Source: an uncultured Lachnospiraceae bacterium
GTDB taxonomy: Bacteria; Bacillota; Clostridia; Lachnospirales; Lachnospiraceae
Length of the DNA: 64,000 nt
Reading direction: 5' to 3'
NCBI GenBank assembly: GCA_910585205.1
Contig: CAJUCC010000025.1
Span: 1 to 64,000 of the forward strand
The position numbers and the translations under genes were made by a program. Shown here piece by piece: positions 25,208-34,936 of the stretch; within the stretch, counting starts at the first letter, position 1, and each line of letters opens with the position of its first letter. The notes beneath the pieces were generated by a model. It was not told the origin of the DNA and made no database searches. It was given only the letters and a program-made list of their open reading frames with translations.

Positions 25208-26566
25208 ATGGATAAAATAAAAGACTCATGGGAAGCGATCAAGGAAACAATCAAAAAAGAATATGACCTGTCGGAAATCTCCTATGTGACATGGGTTGAA
25301 CCTCTGCAATACTACAAGACAGAGGATGACACCGTTATCGTATCCATTCCCTCCGATCAATCTCATGCACTGAAGTATATTTCCAGCAAATATAAAAGCT
25401 ATTTTGAAGTAACGATCACAGAAATGATGGATCACAACTACAAAGTTACCTTTATTCTGGAAAAAGATCAGAAAGAAGGCGGAAACGGCAGCAATGACAG
25501 AGTTACCCATTACTCGGTCAATTACGAACATGCAAACCTCAATCCGAAATATAAATTTGATACCTTTGTAGTGGGCAGTAACAATAAGTTTGCACATTCT
25601 GCCTCACTTGCGGTCGCGGAATCACCGGGTGTCACCTATAATCCCCTTTACCTCTATGGCGGAGCCGGACTGGGAAAGACACATCTGATGCATTCGATCG
25701 GTCACTTTATCCTCGAGCAGGAACCGGACACAAAGGTACTCTATGTCACAAGCGAACAATTTACTAACGAAGTCATCGAATCCATTCGCAGCGGTAACGC
25801 CGCTGCCATGACCAACCTCCGCGACAAATACCGGACGGTCGATGTCCTGCTGATCGATGACATACAGTTTATAATAGGAAAGGAAAGCACACAGGAAGAG
25901 TTTTTTCATACCTTTAATGTACTGCATTCCGCGAGAAAACAGATCATCCTTTCCTCCGACAAACCGCCAAAAGATATGGAAACACTGGAAGAACGATTCC
26001 GTTCACGCTTTGAATGGGGTCTGATCGCAGACATACAGGCACCCGATTATGAGACAAGAATGGCTATCCTCCGTAAAAACGCGGAAAACTTTGACCGGGT
26101 CATTCATGATGATATTCTGAACTATATCGCTTCCAATATCAAATCCAATATCCGGGAACTGGAAGGCGCTTTTAATAAGATCATAGCTTTTATCAGATTA
26201 AATCATGTGGATGTTATGACACTGGATATGGCGGAGGAAGCTTTGAAGGATATTATTTATCCTGACAGACAGAGAGTGATAACGCCTGCTCTGATACTGG
26301 ATACTGTGGCGGAACATTATAATATCAGCCCGGAAGACATCACTTCCAGAAAACGAAACAGCGAACTGATACAGCCCAGACATGTGGTTATGTATCTCTG
26401 CCGCAGTCTGATCGATATTCCGTTTGCCAATATCGCCAAACTCCTGAACAAAAAAGATCACACAACAATTATCCATGGTGTGAATAAGATTACGGAAGAT
26501 GTGGAAAAGGATGAGGAATTGCGCAATCGAATTGACGTAATTCGAAAAAAACTGAATCCGTCCTGA
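25208..26566 (+). CDS. dnaA: Chromosomal replication initiator protein DnaA
   Basis: AAA+ initiator of 452 aa that binds DnaA boxes and melts the origin. Domain I is at about 1-80, with a linker (85-110), then domain III containing GGAGLGKTHLMHSIGHF (Walker A), LLIDDIQF (Walker B) and an arginine-finger region RFRSRFEWGL. Domain IV at the C-terminus has the DNA-binding signature LLNKKDHTTIIHGVNKI. AGGAG lies 9 nt before the ATG. It is flanked on both sides by DnaA boxes. Confidence 0.99.
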   Translation: MDKIKDSWEAIKETIKKEYDLSEISYVTWVEPLQYYKTEDDTVIVSIPSDQSHALKYISSKYKSYFEVTITEMMDHNYKVTFILEKDQKEGGNGSNDRVTHYSVNYEHANLNPKYKFDTFVVGSNNKFAHSASLAVAESPGVTYNPLYLYGGAGLGKTHLMHSIGHFILEQEPDTKVLYVTSEQFTNEVIESIRSGNAAAMTNLRDKYRTVDVLLIDDIQFIIGKESTQEEFFHTFNVLHSARKQIILSSDKPPKDMETLEERFRSRFEWGLIADIQAPDYETRMAILRKNAENFDRVIHDDILNYIASNIKSNIRELEGAFNKIIAFIRLNHVDVMTLDMAEEALKDIIYPDRQRVITPALILDTVAEHYNISPEDITSRKRNSELIQPRHVVMYLCRSLIDIPFANIAKLLNKKDHTTIIHGVNKITEDVEKDEELRNRIDVIRKKLNPS

Positions 26567-26570
26567 GTGG

Positions 26571-26710
26571 TTATCAACAAAATACGATTGTTACCCACAG
26601 GCAATTCGGAGGTTTTCACCGGCTGAATATTTCCATTTTTGCCCGAAAATAGTATAATAAACGAGATATAAACAAATTCACAGCTATTAAGATTAAGATT
26701 AAGAAATATT
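26571..26710. other. oriC part 2: DnaA boxes and AT-rich unwinding region
   Basis: The dnaA-dnaN gap (26567-26776) contains two one-mismatch DnaA boxes (TTATCAACA 26571-26579, TTACCCACA 26591-26599). About 85 nt further on are three exact tandem copies of ATTAAG (26686-26703), followed by the AT-only run AAATATTTATAAATATATA. This is the expected place of the DNA unwinding element in a bipartite origin. Confidence 0.8.
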
Positions 26711-26776
26711 TATAAATATATAGTCAACTGCGCATGCATGTGACTGCAGACAGACAGGAAAGGAAGTTATGCACAT

Positions 26777-27886
26777 ATGAAAATAATATGTCCCAAATCA
26801 AATCTTTTAAGTGGTGTACAGATTGTATCAAAAGCAGTTCCGAGCAAAACAACCATGTCTATCCTGGAATGTATTCTGATCGATGTGCGCCGGGATGACA
26901 TCACACTGATTGCGAATGATATGGAACTTGGTATCGAAACAAAAATTAAGGGAACGATTGTCGAAAAGGGTATGATTGCGCTGGATGCCAAAATCTTTCT
27001 GGAAATTGTACGCAAATTGCCCGAGAACGATGTGACGATCGAGACAGACGATTCCCTGAAAACAACAATTACCTGTGAGAAAGCCAGATTTAATATTATC
27101 GGAAAATCAGGAGAAGATTTTTCCTGTCTTCCTGCCATCGAAAAAAACGATTCCGTTGTCGTTTCACAATTTACATTAAAAGAAGTGATTCGGCAGACGA
27201 TCTTTTCGATTGCCGACAATGACAACAATAAAATGATGACAGGGGAATTATTCGAAATCAGAGAAGATAATCTGAAGGTTGTTTCACTGGACGGACACAG
27301 AATTTCCATCCGTAATATCAAACTGAAAAATTTCTATGAAGATAAAAAAGCAGTTATCCCGGGCAAGACACTGAATGAAATCGGTAAGATTTTAAGCGGC
27401 GATGTGGATAAAAATGTTTCAATATTTTTTACCGACAGACATGTCGTGTTTGAATTTGATAACACGATGGTGGTATCCCGTCTGATCGAGGGAGAATACT
27501 TCCGCATTGATCAGATGCTTTCCAGCGATTATGAGACAAAAATTAAAATCAATAAAAAAGAGTTTTTAAATTGTATTGACAGAGCAACGCTTCTCGTAAA
27601 AGAAGGGGATAAAAAGCCGATTATCATTACAATCAAAGATAACGGCATGGAATTAAAGATCAATTCCACCGTGGGAAGCATGAACGAAGAAATTGACATT
27701 AAAAAAAGCGGCAAGGATATTATGATCGGATTCAATCCCAAATTTCTGATTGATGCCCTGAAGGTAATCGACGACGAAGAAATTTATGTATATATGGTGA
27801 ATCCGAAGGCTCCCTGCTTTATCCGCGATGCGGGAGAGAGCTATATTTATCTGATTCTTCCGGTAAACTTTACAACCGTTTCGTAA
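26777..27886 (+). CDS. dnaN: DNA polymerase III sliding clamp (beta subunit)
   Basis: Ring-forming clamp of 369 aa that tethers polymerases to DNA; three repeats of the clamp fold are expected and the length agrees. It starts MKIICPKSNLLSGVQIVSKAV and keeps the typical domain-II start (FTLKEVIRQTIFSIADND) and the C-terminal LILPVNF, close to the family's terminal MPMRL/MPVR position. GGAAG is about 10 nt upstream of the ATG. Downstream of the second origin element. Confidence 0.98.
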   Translation: MKIICPKSNLLSGVQIVSKAVPSKTTMSILECILIDVRRDDITLIANDMELGIETKIKGTIVEKGMIALDAKIFLEIVRKLPENDVTIETDDSLKTTITCEKARFNIIGKSGEDFSCLPAIEKNDSVVVSQFTLKEVIRQTIFSIADNDNNKMMTGELFEIREDNLKVVSLDGHRISIRNIKLKNFYEDKKAVIPGKTLNEIGKILSGDVDKNVSIFFTDRHVVFEFDNTMVVSRLIEGEYFRIDQMLSSDYETKIKINKKEFLNCIDRATLLVKEGDKKPIIITIKDNGMELKINSTVGSMNEEIDIKKSGKDIMIGFNPKFLIDALKVIDDEEIYVYMVNPKAPCFIRDAGESYIYLILPVNFTTVS

Positions 27887-27909
27887 TAATTGTATAAAAA
27901 AGGAAAAAT

Positions 27910-28116
27910 ATGGAAACCATTACATTAAAAGACGAATATATCAAATTGGGCCAGGCTTTGAAAGCGGCAGGGCTTGTGGAAAGCGGTGTGGATGCTAAAT
28001 TTGCCATTCAGGACGGACTTGTAAAGGTGAACGGAGCAGTGACACTTCAGCGCGGAAAAAAATTATATGCAGGGGATATGGTAGAGTACAGAGGAAACCG
28101 CATTACAGTACAATAA
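27910..28116 (+). CDS. yaaA: S4-domain RNA-binding protein YaaA/RlbA
   Basis: A 68-aa S4-like domain protein: IKLGQALKAAGLVESGVDAK, then VKVNGAVTLQRGKKLYAGD. It is conserved between dnaN and recF in Firmicutes and implicated in ribosome assembly in Bacillus. It lies 23 nt after dnaN and 10 nt before recF. Confidence 0.95.
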   Translation: METITLKDEYIKLGQALKAAGLVESGVDAKFAIQDGLVKVNGAVTLQRGKKLYAGDMVEYRGNRITVQ

Positions 28117-28126
28117 AGGGATTATT

Positions 28127-29212
28127 ATGATTATAAAATCACTGGAGCTTTCTGATTTCAGAAACTATGAACTTCTGGATCTGCATTTTGACAGAGGGAC
28201 CAATATCTTATACGGTGACAATGCACAGGGAAAGACAAATATTCTGGAAGCCATCTTTGTGTCGGGGACGACAAAATCCCATAAAGGGAGCAAAGATAAA
28301 GAAATGATACGTTTTGGAAAAGAAGAAGCGCATATCCGTACATATCTGGAAAAAGAAGATCTGGAAAATAAAGTCGACATGCATCTGCGCAGCGCCAGAT
28401 CCAAAGGCATTGCAATCAACGGAAAAAAGATCAAAAAGGCCGCAGAACTGCTCGGACTTTTGAATGTGGTGTTTTTTTCTCCCGAAGATCTGAGTATTAT
28501 TAAAAACGGACCGGGAGAACGGCGGCGTTTTGTGGATATGGAATTGTGTCAGCTCGACAGCTTTTATCTGTACAACCTCAATCATTATAATAAGATTGTA
28601 AACCAGAGAAACAAACTTCTGCGGGATCTCTCCCTGCATCCGGATTTAAAGGAAACACTTGGAATCTGGGATGCGCAGCTTGTCTCGTTTGGGAGTAAGA
28701 TTATAGAACGGCGGGAAACGTTTACTTCTCAGCTCAATGAAATGATCTGCGGAATTCACGGTAAACTTTCCGGCGGCAGAGAAGAGCTGCGGATTATTTA
28801 TGAACCGGATGCGAGTGTGGCAGATTTTGAGGAAAAGTGCCGCAAAAACAGAGAAAGAGATATAAAGCTGAAACAGACGACGACGGGGCCGCACCGGGAT
28901 GATTTTTCGTTTCTGACAGGTGATATGGATATTCGCAAATATGGTTCACAGGGACAGCAGCGGACGGCTGCCCTGTCATTAAAGCTGGCGGAAATCGAAC
29001 TGGTTAAGAAAATATCCAAAGACAAGCCCGTGCTGCTTCTGGACGATGTTTTGTCGGAGCTGGACAGCAACCGGCAGAATTATCTTTTAAACAGTATCGG
29101 AGATATTCAGACGATTATCACATGTACCGGATTGGATGATTTTATCAACAATCGGTTTGAAATCAATAAGATATTCAAAGTGACGGAAGGAACCGTGACA
29201 GGCGAGAATTGA
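28127..29212 (+). CDS. recF: DNA replication and repair protein RecF
   Basis: SMC-like ATPase of 361 aa that helps load RecA at gaps. Walker A is YGDNAQGKTNILEAI near residue 30; the signature motif lies near KYGSQGQQRTAALSLKLAE and Walker B is PVLLLDDVLSELD. Complete. It is 25 nt upstream of gyrB in the replication operon. Confidence 0.98.
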   Translation: MIIKSLELSDFRNYELLDLHFDRGTNILYGDNAQGKTNILEAIFVSGTTKSHKGSKDKEMIRFGKEEAHIRTYLEKEDLENKVDMHLRSARSKGIAINGKKIKKAAELLGLLNVVFFSPEDLSIIKNGPGERRRFVDMELCQLDSFYLYNLNHYNKIVNQRNKLLRDLSLHPDLKETLGIWDAQLVSFGSKIIERRETFTSQLNEMICGIHGKLSGGREELRIIYEPDASVADFEEKCRKNRERDIKLKQTTTGPHRDDFSFLTGDMDIRKYGSQGQQRTAALSLKLAEIELVKKISKDKPVLLLDDVLSELDSNRQNYLLNSIGDIQTIITCTGLDDFINNRFEINKIFKVTEGTVTGEN

Positions 29213-29237
29213 TTGACACAAAGAGCAGGAGGGATAT

Positions 29238-31178
29238 ATGAGTACGGAATATGGAGCAGACCAGATCCAGATATTGGAAGGACTTGAGGCGGTAAGAAAA
29301 AGACCAGGTATGTATATTGGCAGTACTTCCAGCAGAGGTCTTCATCATCTTGTGTATGAGATTGTGGATAATTCCGTAGATGAAGCGCTTGCCGGTTTCT
29401 GTGATGAAATCCGTGTTACGATCAATGAAGACAATTCTGTTACGGTGGAAGACAACGGACGCGGGATTCCGGTCGGTATTAATCACAAGGCGGGGATTCC
29501 TGCCGTGGAAGTGGTGTTTACCATATTGCATGCCGGCGGAAAATTCGGCGGCGGGGGATATAAAGTGTCCGGCGGACTGCATGGTGTGGGCGCTTCCGTT
29601 GTAAATGCGCTTTCTGACTGGCTGGAAGTTACGATTCGTCAGGATGGCAGTGTATACAGACAGCGGTATGAAAAAGGGCAGGCATGTTATGCTCTGGAGC
29701 AGATCGGGACATGCGAAAAAGAAGAGACGGGAACGACTGTTGTTTTTAAACCGGATGCCACGATATTTCAGGAAACGACGGTCTATGAATTTGATATATT
29801 GAAACAGCGCCTGCGGGAGATGGCGTTTCTGACAAAGAATCTGAAAATCGTGCTCTGTGATGACCGCATTACAGACGAAGAGTCGGGAGCGAAAAAACCG
29901 CTTGTCAAAACATTCCATTATGAAGGCGGGATCAGAGAATTTGTTACATATCTGAACAAAAGTAAGACCGCCCTCTATGACACCATATTGTATTTTGAAG
30001 GCACAAAAGACAATGTATATGTGGAAGTGGCGATGCAGCACAACGATTCTTATACGGAAAGTTCGTACAGCTTCGTCAATAATATTAACACACCGGAAGG
30101 CGGCACACATCTTGCCGGTTTCCGCAATGCCATCACAAAGACCTTTAATGATTATGCCAGAAATAATAAATTGCTGAAAGACAGTGAGCCGAATCTGTCG
30201 GGAGAAGACATCCGGGAAGGCATGACGGCGATTATCAGTGTAAAGATTGAAGATCCTCAGTTTGAGGGACAGACAAAGCAGAAACTGGGCAATTCGGAGG
30301 CAAGGGGAGCGGTAGACAGTGTTGTAAGTGAACAGCTCACATACTTTTTGGAACAGAATCCGGGTGTGGCAAAAACGATCTGTGAGAAATCGATTCTGGC
30401 ACAGCGGGCCAGAGATGCGGCGAGGAAAGCCAGAGATCTCACAAGACGGAAAACGGCTCTGGAAGGCATGGCGCTTCCGGGAAAGCTGGCTGACTGCTCC
30501 GACAAGGATCCCCGAAACTGTGAAATATATATCGTGGAGGGAGATTCCGCGGGCGGTTCCGCAAAGACAGCCCGCAGCCGGAATACACAGGCGATTCTTC
30601 CGCTGCGCGGCAAAATATTAAATGTGGAAAAAGCCAGACTGGATAAGATTTATGCAAATGCAGAGATCAAAGCGATGATTACGGCGTTCGGAACGGGCAT
30701 TCACGAAGATTTTGATATCAGCAAACTGCGGTATCATAAGATTATCATTATGACCGATGCGGATGTGGACGGCGCGCATATTTCCACATTGATGCTGACA
30801 TTTCTGTACCGGTTTATGCCGGAGCTGATTAAGGGCGGATTTGTTTATCTGGCGCAGCCGCCGCTCTATAAACTCGAAAAAAATAAAAAAGTCTGGTATG
30901 CTTACAGCGATGAAGAATTGAGCGGCATTCTTGATGAGGTGGGCAGGGACCAGAATAATCGTATCCAGCGCTATAAAGGATTGGGAGAGATGGATGCGGA
31001 ACAGCTCTGGGAGACAACGATGGACCCGGAACGCCGTGTTCTGCTCCGTGTCATTATGGATGAAGAGGCAGAGTCGGAAATCGATCTGACTTTTACGACG
31101 CTGATGGGGGATAAGGTGGAACCCCGCAGAGAATTTATCGAAGAAAACGCAAAATTTGTAAAAAATCTGGATATTTAA
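29238..31178 (+). CDS. gyrB: DNA gyrase subunit B
   Basis: ATPase subunit of 646 aa, the normal length for Firmicutes. The GHKL domain has EIVDNSVDEALAG (Mg/ATP-binding Asn), ETVEDNGRGIP-like residues and GGLHGVGASVVNAL; the TOPRIM domain has EGDSAGGSAK and DADVDGAHI; the C-terminal signature is RYKGLGEMDAEQLWETTMD. GCAGGAGGG precedes the ATG. Acts with GyrA to introduce negative supercoils. Confidence 0.99.
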   Translation: MSTEYGADQIQILEGLEAVRKRPGMYIGSTSSRGLHHLVYEIVDNSVDEALAGFCDEIRVTINEDNSVTVEDNGRGIPVGINHKAGIPAVEVVFTILHAGGKFGGGGYKVSGGLHGVGASVVNALSDWLEVTIRQDGSVYRQRYEKGQACYALEQIGTCEKEETGTTVVFKPDATIFQETTVYEFDILKQRLREMAFLTKNLKIVLCDDRITDEESGAKKPLVKTFHYEGGIREFVTYLNKSKTALYDTILYFEGTKDNVYVEVAMQHNDSYTESSYSFVNNINTPEGGTHLAGFRNAITKTFNDYARNNKLLKDSEPNLSGEDIREGMTAIISVKIEDPQFEGQTKQKLGNSEARGAVDSVVSEQLTYFLEQNPGVAKTICEKSILAQRARDAARKARDLTRRKTALEGMALPGKLADCSDKDPRNCEIYIVEGDSAGGSAKTARSRNTQAILPLRGKILNVEKARLDKIYANAEIKAMITAFGTGIHEDFDISKLRYHKIIIMTDADVDGAHISTLMLTFLYRFMPELIKGGFVYLAQPPLYKLEKNKKVWYAYSDEELSGILDEVGRDQNNRIQRYKGLGEMDAEQLWETTMDPERRVLLRVIMDEEAESEIDLTFTTLMGDKVEPRREFIEENAKFVKNLDI

Positions 31179-31193
31179 TGAGAGGAGAATGGT

Positions 31194-33716
31194 TTGGAAG
31201 ACAATATTTTTGATAAAGTACACGACGTTGACCTGAAAAAAACAATGGAAACCTCTTATATCGACTATGCGATGAGCGTAATCGCTTCCAGAGCGCTGCC
31301 GGATGTAAGAGACGGACTGAAACCTGTACAGAGACGTGTTCTTTATTCCATGATCGAGTTAAATAACGGTCCGGATAAACCACATAGAAAGAGTGCGCGT
31401 ATCGTCGGCGATACAATGGGTAAATACCACCCGCACGGAGACAGTTCCATATACGGCGCATTGGTAAATATGGCGCAGCCCTGGTCTATGCGTCATGTGC
31501 TGATCGACGGACACGGAAATTTCGGTTCCGTGGACGGGGACGGCGCGGCGGCCATGCGTTATACGGAGGCAAGACTTTCCAAAATTTCCATGGAAATGAT
31601 TGCCGATATTAACAAAGATACCGTGGATTTTGTACCCAACTTTGACGAAACGGAACGGGAACCTTCGGTTCTGCCGAGCCGTTTTCCCAATCTTCTCGTA
31701 AACGGGACGACAGGCATTGCCGTAGGCATGGCCACCAATATTCCCCCTCATAATCTGCGTGAAGTTATCAATGCAGTGATTCGGATTATCGATAACCGTG
31801 TTCTGGAAGACAGGGATACGGATATGGAAGAAATTCTGGAGATTATCAAAGCGCCGGATTTCCCGACCGGGGGCGTGATACTGGGGACGAGGGGCAGTGA
31901 AGAAGCCTATCGGACCGGACGCGGAAAGGTAAAAGTACGGGCCGTCACCAATATTGAGACCTTACCGAACGGAAAAAACCAGATCATTGTGACGGAGCTT
32001 CCCTATCTTGTCAACAAAGCGCGTCTGATCGAAAAGATAGCAGAATTACATAAAGAAAAAAGAATCGATGGCATAACGGATCTGCGGGATGAGTCCGACC
32101 GGGAAGGTATGCGCATCGTGATTGAACTGCGAAAAGATGTCAATGCCAATGTGGTATTAAACCGGCTGTATAAGCATACACAGTTACAGGATACATTCGG
32201 CGTTATTATGCTGGCTCTTGTCAACAATCAGCCGCGGGTCATGAACCTGATCCAAATGCTGAAGTATTATCTGCTTCATCAGGAAGAAGTGGTGACAAGG
32301 CGTACCAGATATGATTTGAACAAAGCGGAGGAACGGGATCATATTTTACAGGGTTTGCTGATCGCGCTGGATCATATCGATGAAGTCATCCGCATAATCC
32401 GTGCAAGCCAGACGACACAGATTGCAAAAGTAAGTCTGATGGAACGATTTGGCCTGACAGACGTACAGGCACAGGCGATTGTGGATATGCGTCTGCGCGC
32501 GCTGACAGGACTGGAACGGGAAAAACTGGAGAACGAACACAGAGAACTGCTTGCAAAAATTGCGGAATTGAAAGCGATACTGGCGGATGAAAAGCTGCTG
32601 CTGGGTGTAATCAAAACAGAAATGAGTGCGATTGCGGATAAATACGGAGAAGACAGAAGAAGCGCTATCGGTTTTGATGCCGATGATATTTCCATGGAAG
32701 ATCTGATTCCCAAAGAGAACACCGTAATTGCCATGACAAGTCTCGGTTATATCAAGCGAATGACGGTTGATAATTTCAAAAGTCAGAACAGAGGCGGCAA
32801 GGGAATCAAGGGAATGCAGACAATCGAAGAAGACTATATCGAAGATCTGCTGATGACCACGACCCATCATTATGCCATGTTTTTTACCAATTATGGCAGA
32901 GTTTACCGGTTAAAGGTTTATGAAGTGCCGGAAGCGGGACGTACGGCGCGTGGGACAGCGATTGTAAATCTCCTGCAGATGAATCCCGGGGAAAAGATTA
33001 CCGCTATCATGGCCGTTAAGAAATACGAAGAACATAAAAATTTCTTTATGGTGACGAAAAACGGTATCGTAAAGAAAACTTCGATTATGGAATACAGCAA
33101 CGTCAGAAAGAACGGACTGGCGGCTATTAATCTGCGCGAAGATGACGAGTTGATTGAGGTTAAAATTACCGATACCGATACCGATATATTCCTTGTTACC
33201 AGGCAGGGGATGTGCATTCGTTTTAAAGAGACGGATGTGCGGGCAACCGGAAGAAATTCGATGGGGGTAATCGGTATGAACCTCTCCCACGGTGATGAGA
33301 TTATCGGTATGCAGCTTGACCATCAGGGGGATTCTCTTTTGATCGTGTCGGGAAACGGCATGGGGAAACGGACTTATCTGGGAGAATTTACGGTACAGAA
33401 AAGAGGCGGAAAAGGTGTAAAATGTTATAAGATAACCGAAAAGACGGGCGATGTGGTAGGCGTCAAGGCGGTAAATGACAGCCATGAAATTATGATGATT
33501 ACAACAGGAGGCATTATTATCCAGCTTCGCATGGAAGATATATCGACATTGGGGAGAATTACTTCGGGTGTGAAGATGATTCATCTGGATGAAGGTGTCA
33601 GCGTGGCTAAAATTGCAAAAGTAAGAGAAAAAGTATCCGACGGCAGCAAAGAATTTGAAAATCCCGAGGATGCAATGGAAGAAATTTCGGAAGAAAATAC
33701 AGAATCTGAAAGGTGA
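31194..33716 (+). CDS. gyrA: DNA gyrase subunit A
   Basis: Breakage-reunion subunit of 840 aa. The catalytic tyrosine is in AAAMRYTEARL (about 125), and the quinolone-resistance region reads HPHGDSSIYGALVNMAQ with Ser at the position usually mutated in resistance. A GyrA-box QNRGGKGIKGM starts the C-terminal beta-pinwheel that wraps DNA. The start is the TTG at 31194, 9 nt after GAGGAG. The C-terminal tail is acidic. Confidence 0.99.
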   Translation: MEDNIFDKVHDVDLKKTMETSYIDYAMSVIASRALPDVRDGLKPVQRRVLYSMIELNNGPDKPHRKSARIVGDTMGKYHPHGDSSIYGALVNMAQPWSMRHVLIDGHGNFGSVDGDGAAAMRYTEARLSKISMEMIADINKDTVDFVPNFDETEREPSVLPSRFPNLLVNGTTGIAVGMATNIPPHNLREVINAVIRIIDNRVLEDRDTDMEEILEIIKAPDFPTGGVILGTRGSEEAYRTGRGKVKVRAVTNIETLPNGKNQIIVTELPYLVNKARLIEKIAELHKEKRIDGITDLRDESDREGMRIVIELRKDVNANVVLNRLYKHTQLQDTFGVIMLALVNNQPRVMNLIQMLKYYLLHQEEVVTRRTRYDLNKAEERDHILQGLLIALDHIDEVIRIIRASQTTQIAKVSLMERFGLTDVQAQAIVDMRLRALTGLEREKLENEHRELLAKIAELKAILADEKLLLGVIKTEMSAIADKYGEDRRSAIGFDADDISMEDLIPKENTVIAMTSLGYIKRMTVDNFKSQNRGGKGIKGMQTIEEDYIEDLLMTTTHHYAMFFTNYGRVYRLKVYEVPEAGRTARGTAIVNLLQMNPGEKITAIMAVKKYEEHKNFFMVTKNGIVKKTSIMEYSNVRKNGLAAINLREDDELIEVKITDTDTDIFLVTRQGMCIRFKETDVRATGRNSMGVIGMNLSHGDEIIGMQLDHQGDSLLIVSGNGMGKRTYLGEFTVQKRGGKGVKCYKITEKTGDVVGVKAVNDSHEIMMITTGGIIIQLRMEDISTLGRITSGVKMIHLDEGVSVAKIAKVREKVSDGSKEFENPEDAMEEISEENTESER

Positions 33717-33721
33717 CGGAC

Positions 33722-34924
33722 ATGGAAGCATATTCAGTATTTAAAGATTTGGCAATTATTATTATTGTTGCAAAGTTTTTTGGATTATTGGCGAGAAAGT
33801 GCAAGGCTCCTCAGGTTGTGGGAGAGATTATTGCAGGACTTTTGATCGGTCCCTGTATATTCGGATGGGTAACGCAGACTACTTTCCTCACGGAAATGGC
33901 GGAGATTGGGGTTATTTTGTTGATGTTCTCTGCGGGTCTGGAAACGGATTTAAAAGAATTGATTAAGACAGGCCCGATTGCACTGCTGATTGCCTGCGCC
34001 GGTGTATTGATACCGCTTGTCTGCGGCGGCGCTCTGTATATGGCGTTTTATGGCGTATCGCCCTGGGGAAGCGAAGAATTTTATAAAGCAGTCTTTATGG
34101 GTACGATACTGACGGCAACTTCTGTCAGCATTACCGTGGAATGCCTGAAAGAGATGGGAAAACTGAAAGGGCATGTGGGAACGACAATTTTGAGTGCGGC
34201 GATCATCGATGATGTGATCGGCATTGTTGTATTGACATTTGTGATCGGATTTAAGAACCCTGATTCCAATCCGATGAAAGTTGTAATCAGTACAATTTTA
34301 TTCTTTATCTTTGCCATTGTCGTTGGTTTTATCTCCTATCATATTTTTCAGATTATCGATGAGAGATATACGCATACGAGAAGAATTCCGATTACGGGAT
34401 TTGCGTTCTGTCTGGCGATGGCCTACGTGGCGGAGCGGTATTTTGGAATTGCGGATATTACAGGCGCTTACGTGGCAGGCATTATTTTGTGCAGTGTAAA
34501 AGATGCGGATTACATAGCGAGAAAAATGGACGTCAATTCTTATATGCTGTTTGGACCGATCTTTTTTGCCAGTATCGGTCTGAAAACCAGTATCGATCAT
34601 GTGACAAAAGATTTATTATTGTTTTCCGTGGCTTTTGTTATTGTAGGTCTGCTGGGCAAGATCATAGGTTGCGGCCTGATGGCAAAATTATGCCGGTTTA
34701 ACGGAAATGATTCGCTGAAAATCGGCATCGGTATGATGACACGGGGAGAGGTGGCTCTGATTGTGGCACAAAAAGGACTTTCCGTCGGTCTTTTGTCTCC
34801 GGTATATTTTACTTCCGTTATTTTATTGATTATTGTATCTTCGGTTCTGACGCCGATCGGATTGAAAATTCTGTATGGCAAGTCGGAACAGGAATTGATT
34901 AGCATTGACCCGTATCAGGGATAA
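33722..34924 (+). CDS. Monovalent cation:proton antiporter, CPA2 (KefB/NapA-like) family
   Basis: Membrane protein of 400 aa with about twelve hydrophobic segments. Family features include GEIIAGLLIGPCIFG near the N-terminus, LLMFSAGLETD, the ion-binding Asp pair in SAAIIDDVIGIVVL (about 155-165) and MTRGEVALIVAQKGL. No C-terminal nucleotide-binding (TrkA-N) domain is present, so this is the short form. The ATG at 33722 has AAAGGTG at 6 nt; a GTG at 33713 would overlap that site. It follows gyrA directly. Exchanges Na+ or K+ for H+, exact ion unknown. Confidence 0.9.
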   Translation: MEAYSVFKDLAIIIIVAKFFGLLARKCKAPQVVGEIIAGLLIGPCIFGWVTQTTFLTEMAEIGVILLMFSAGLETDLKELIKTGPIALLIACAGVLIPLVCGGALYMAFYGVSPWGSEEFYKAVFMGTILTATSVSITVECLKEMGKLKGHVGTTILSAAIIDDVIGIVVLTFVIGFKNPDSNPMKVVISTILFFIFAIVVGFISYHIFQIIDERYTHTRRIPITGFAFCLAMAYVAERYFGIADITGAYVAGIILCSVKDADYIARKMDVNSYMLFGPIFFASIGLKTSIDHVTKDLLLFSVAFVIVGLLGKIIGCGLMAKLCRFNGNDSLKIGIGMMTRGEVALIVAQKGLSVGLLSPVYFTSVILLIIVSSVLTPIGLKILYGKSEQELISIDPYQG

Positions 34925-34936
34925 AAGGAGAAAAAA

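Noticed and set aside
26686..26703. CRISPR or satellite repeat
   Set aside because: Only three 6-nt units without spacers; origin context explains them better. No CRISPR array was seen anywhere in the window.
29175..30110. 311-codon minus-strand frame over gyrB
   Set aside because: Antisense shadow of a universally conserved gene; no ribosome site or domain.
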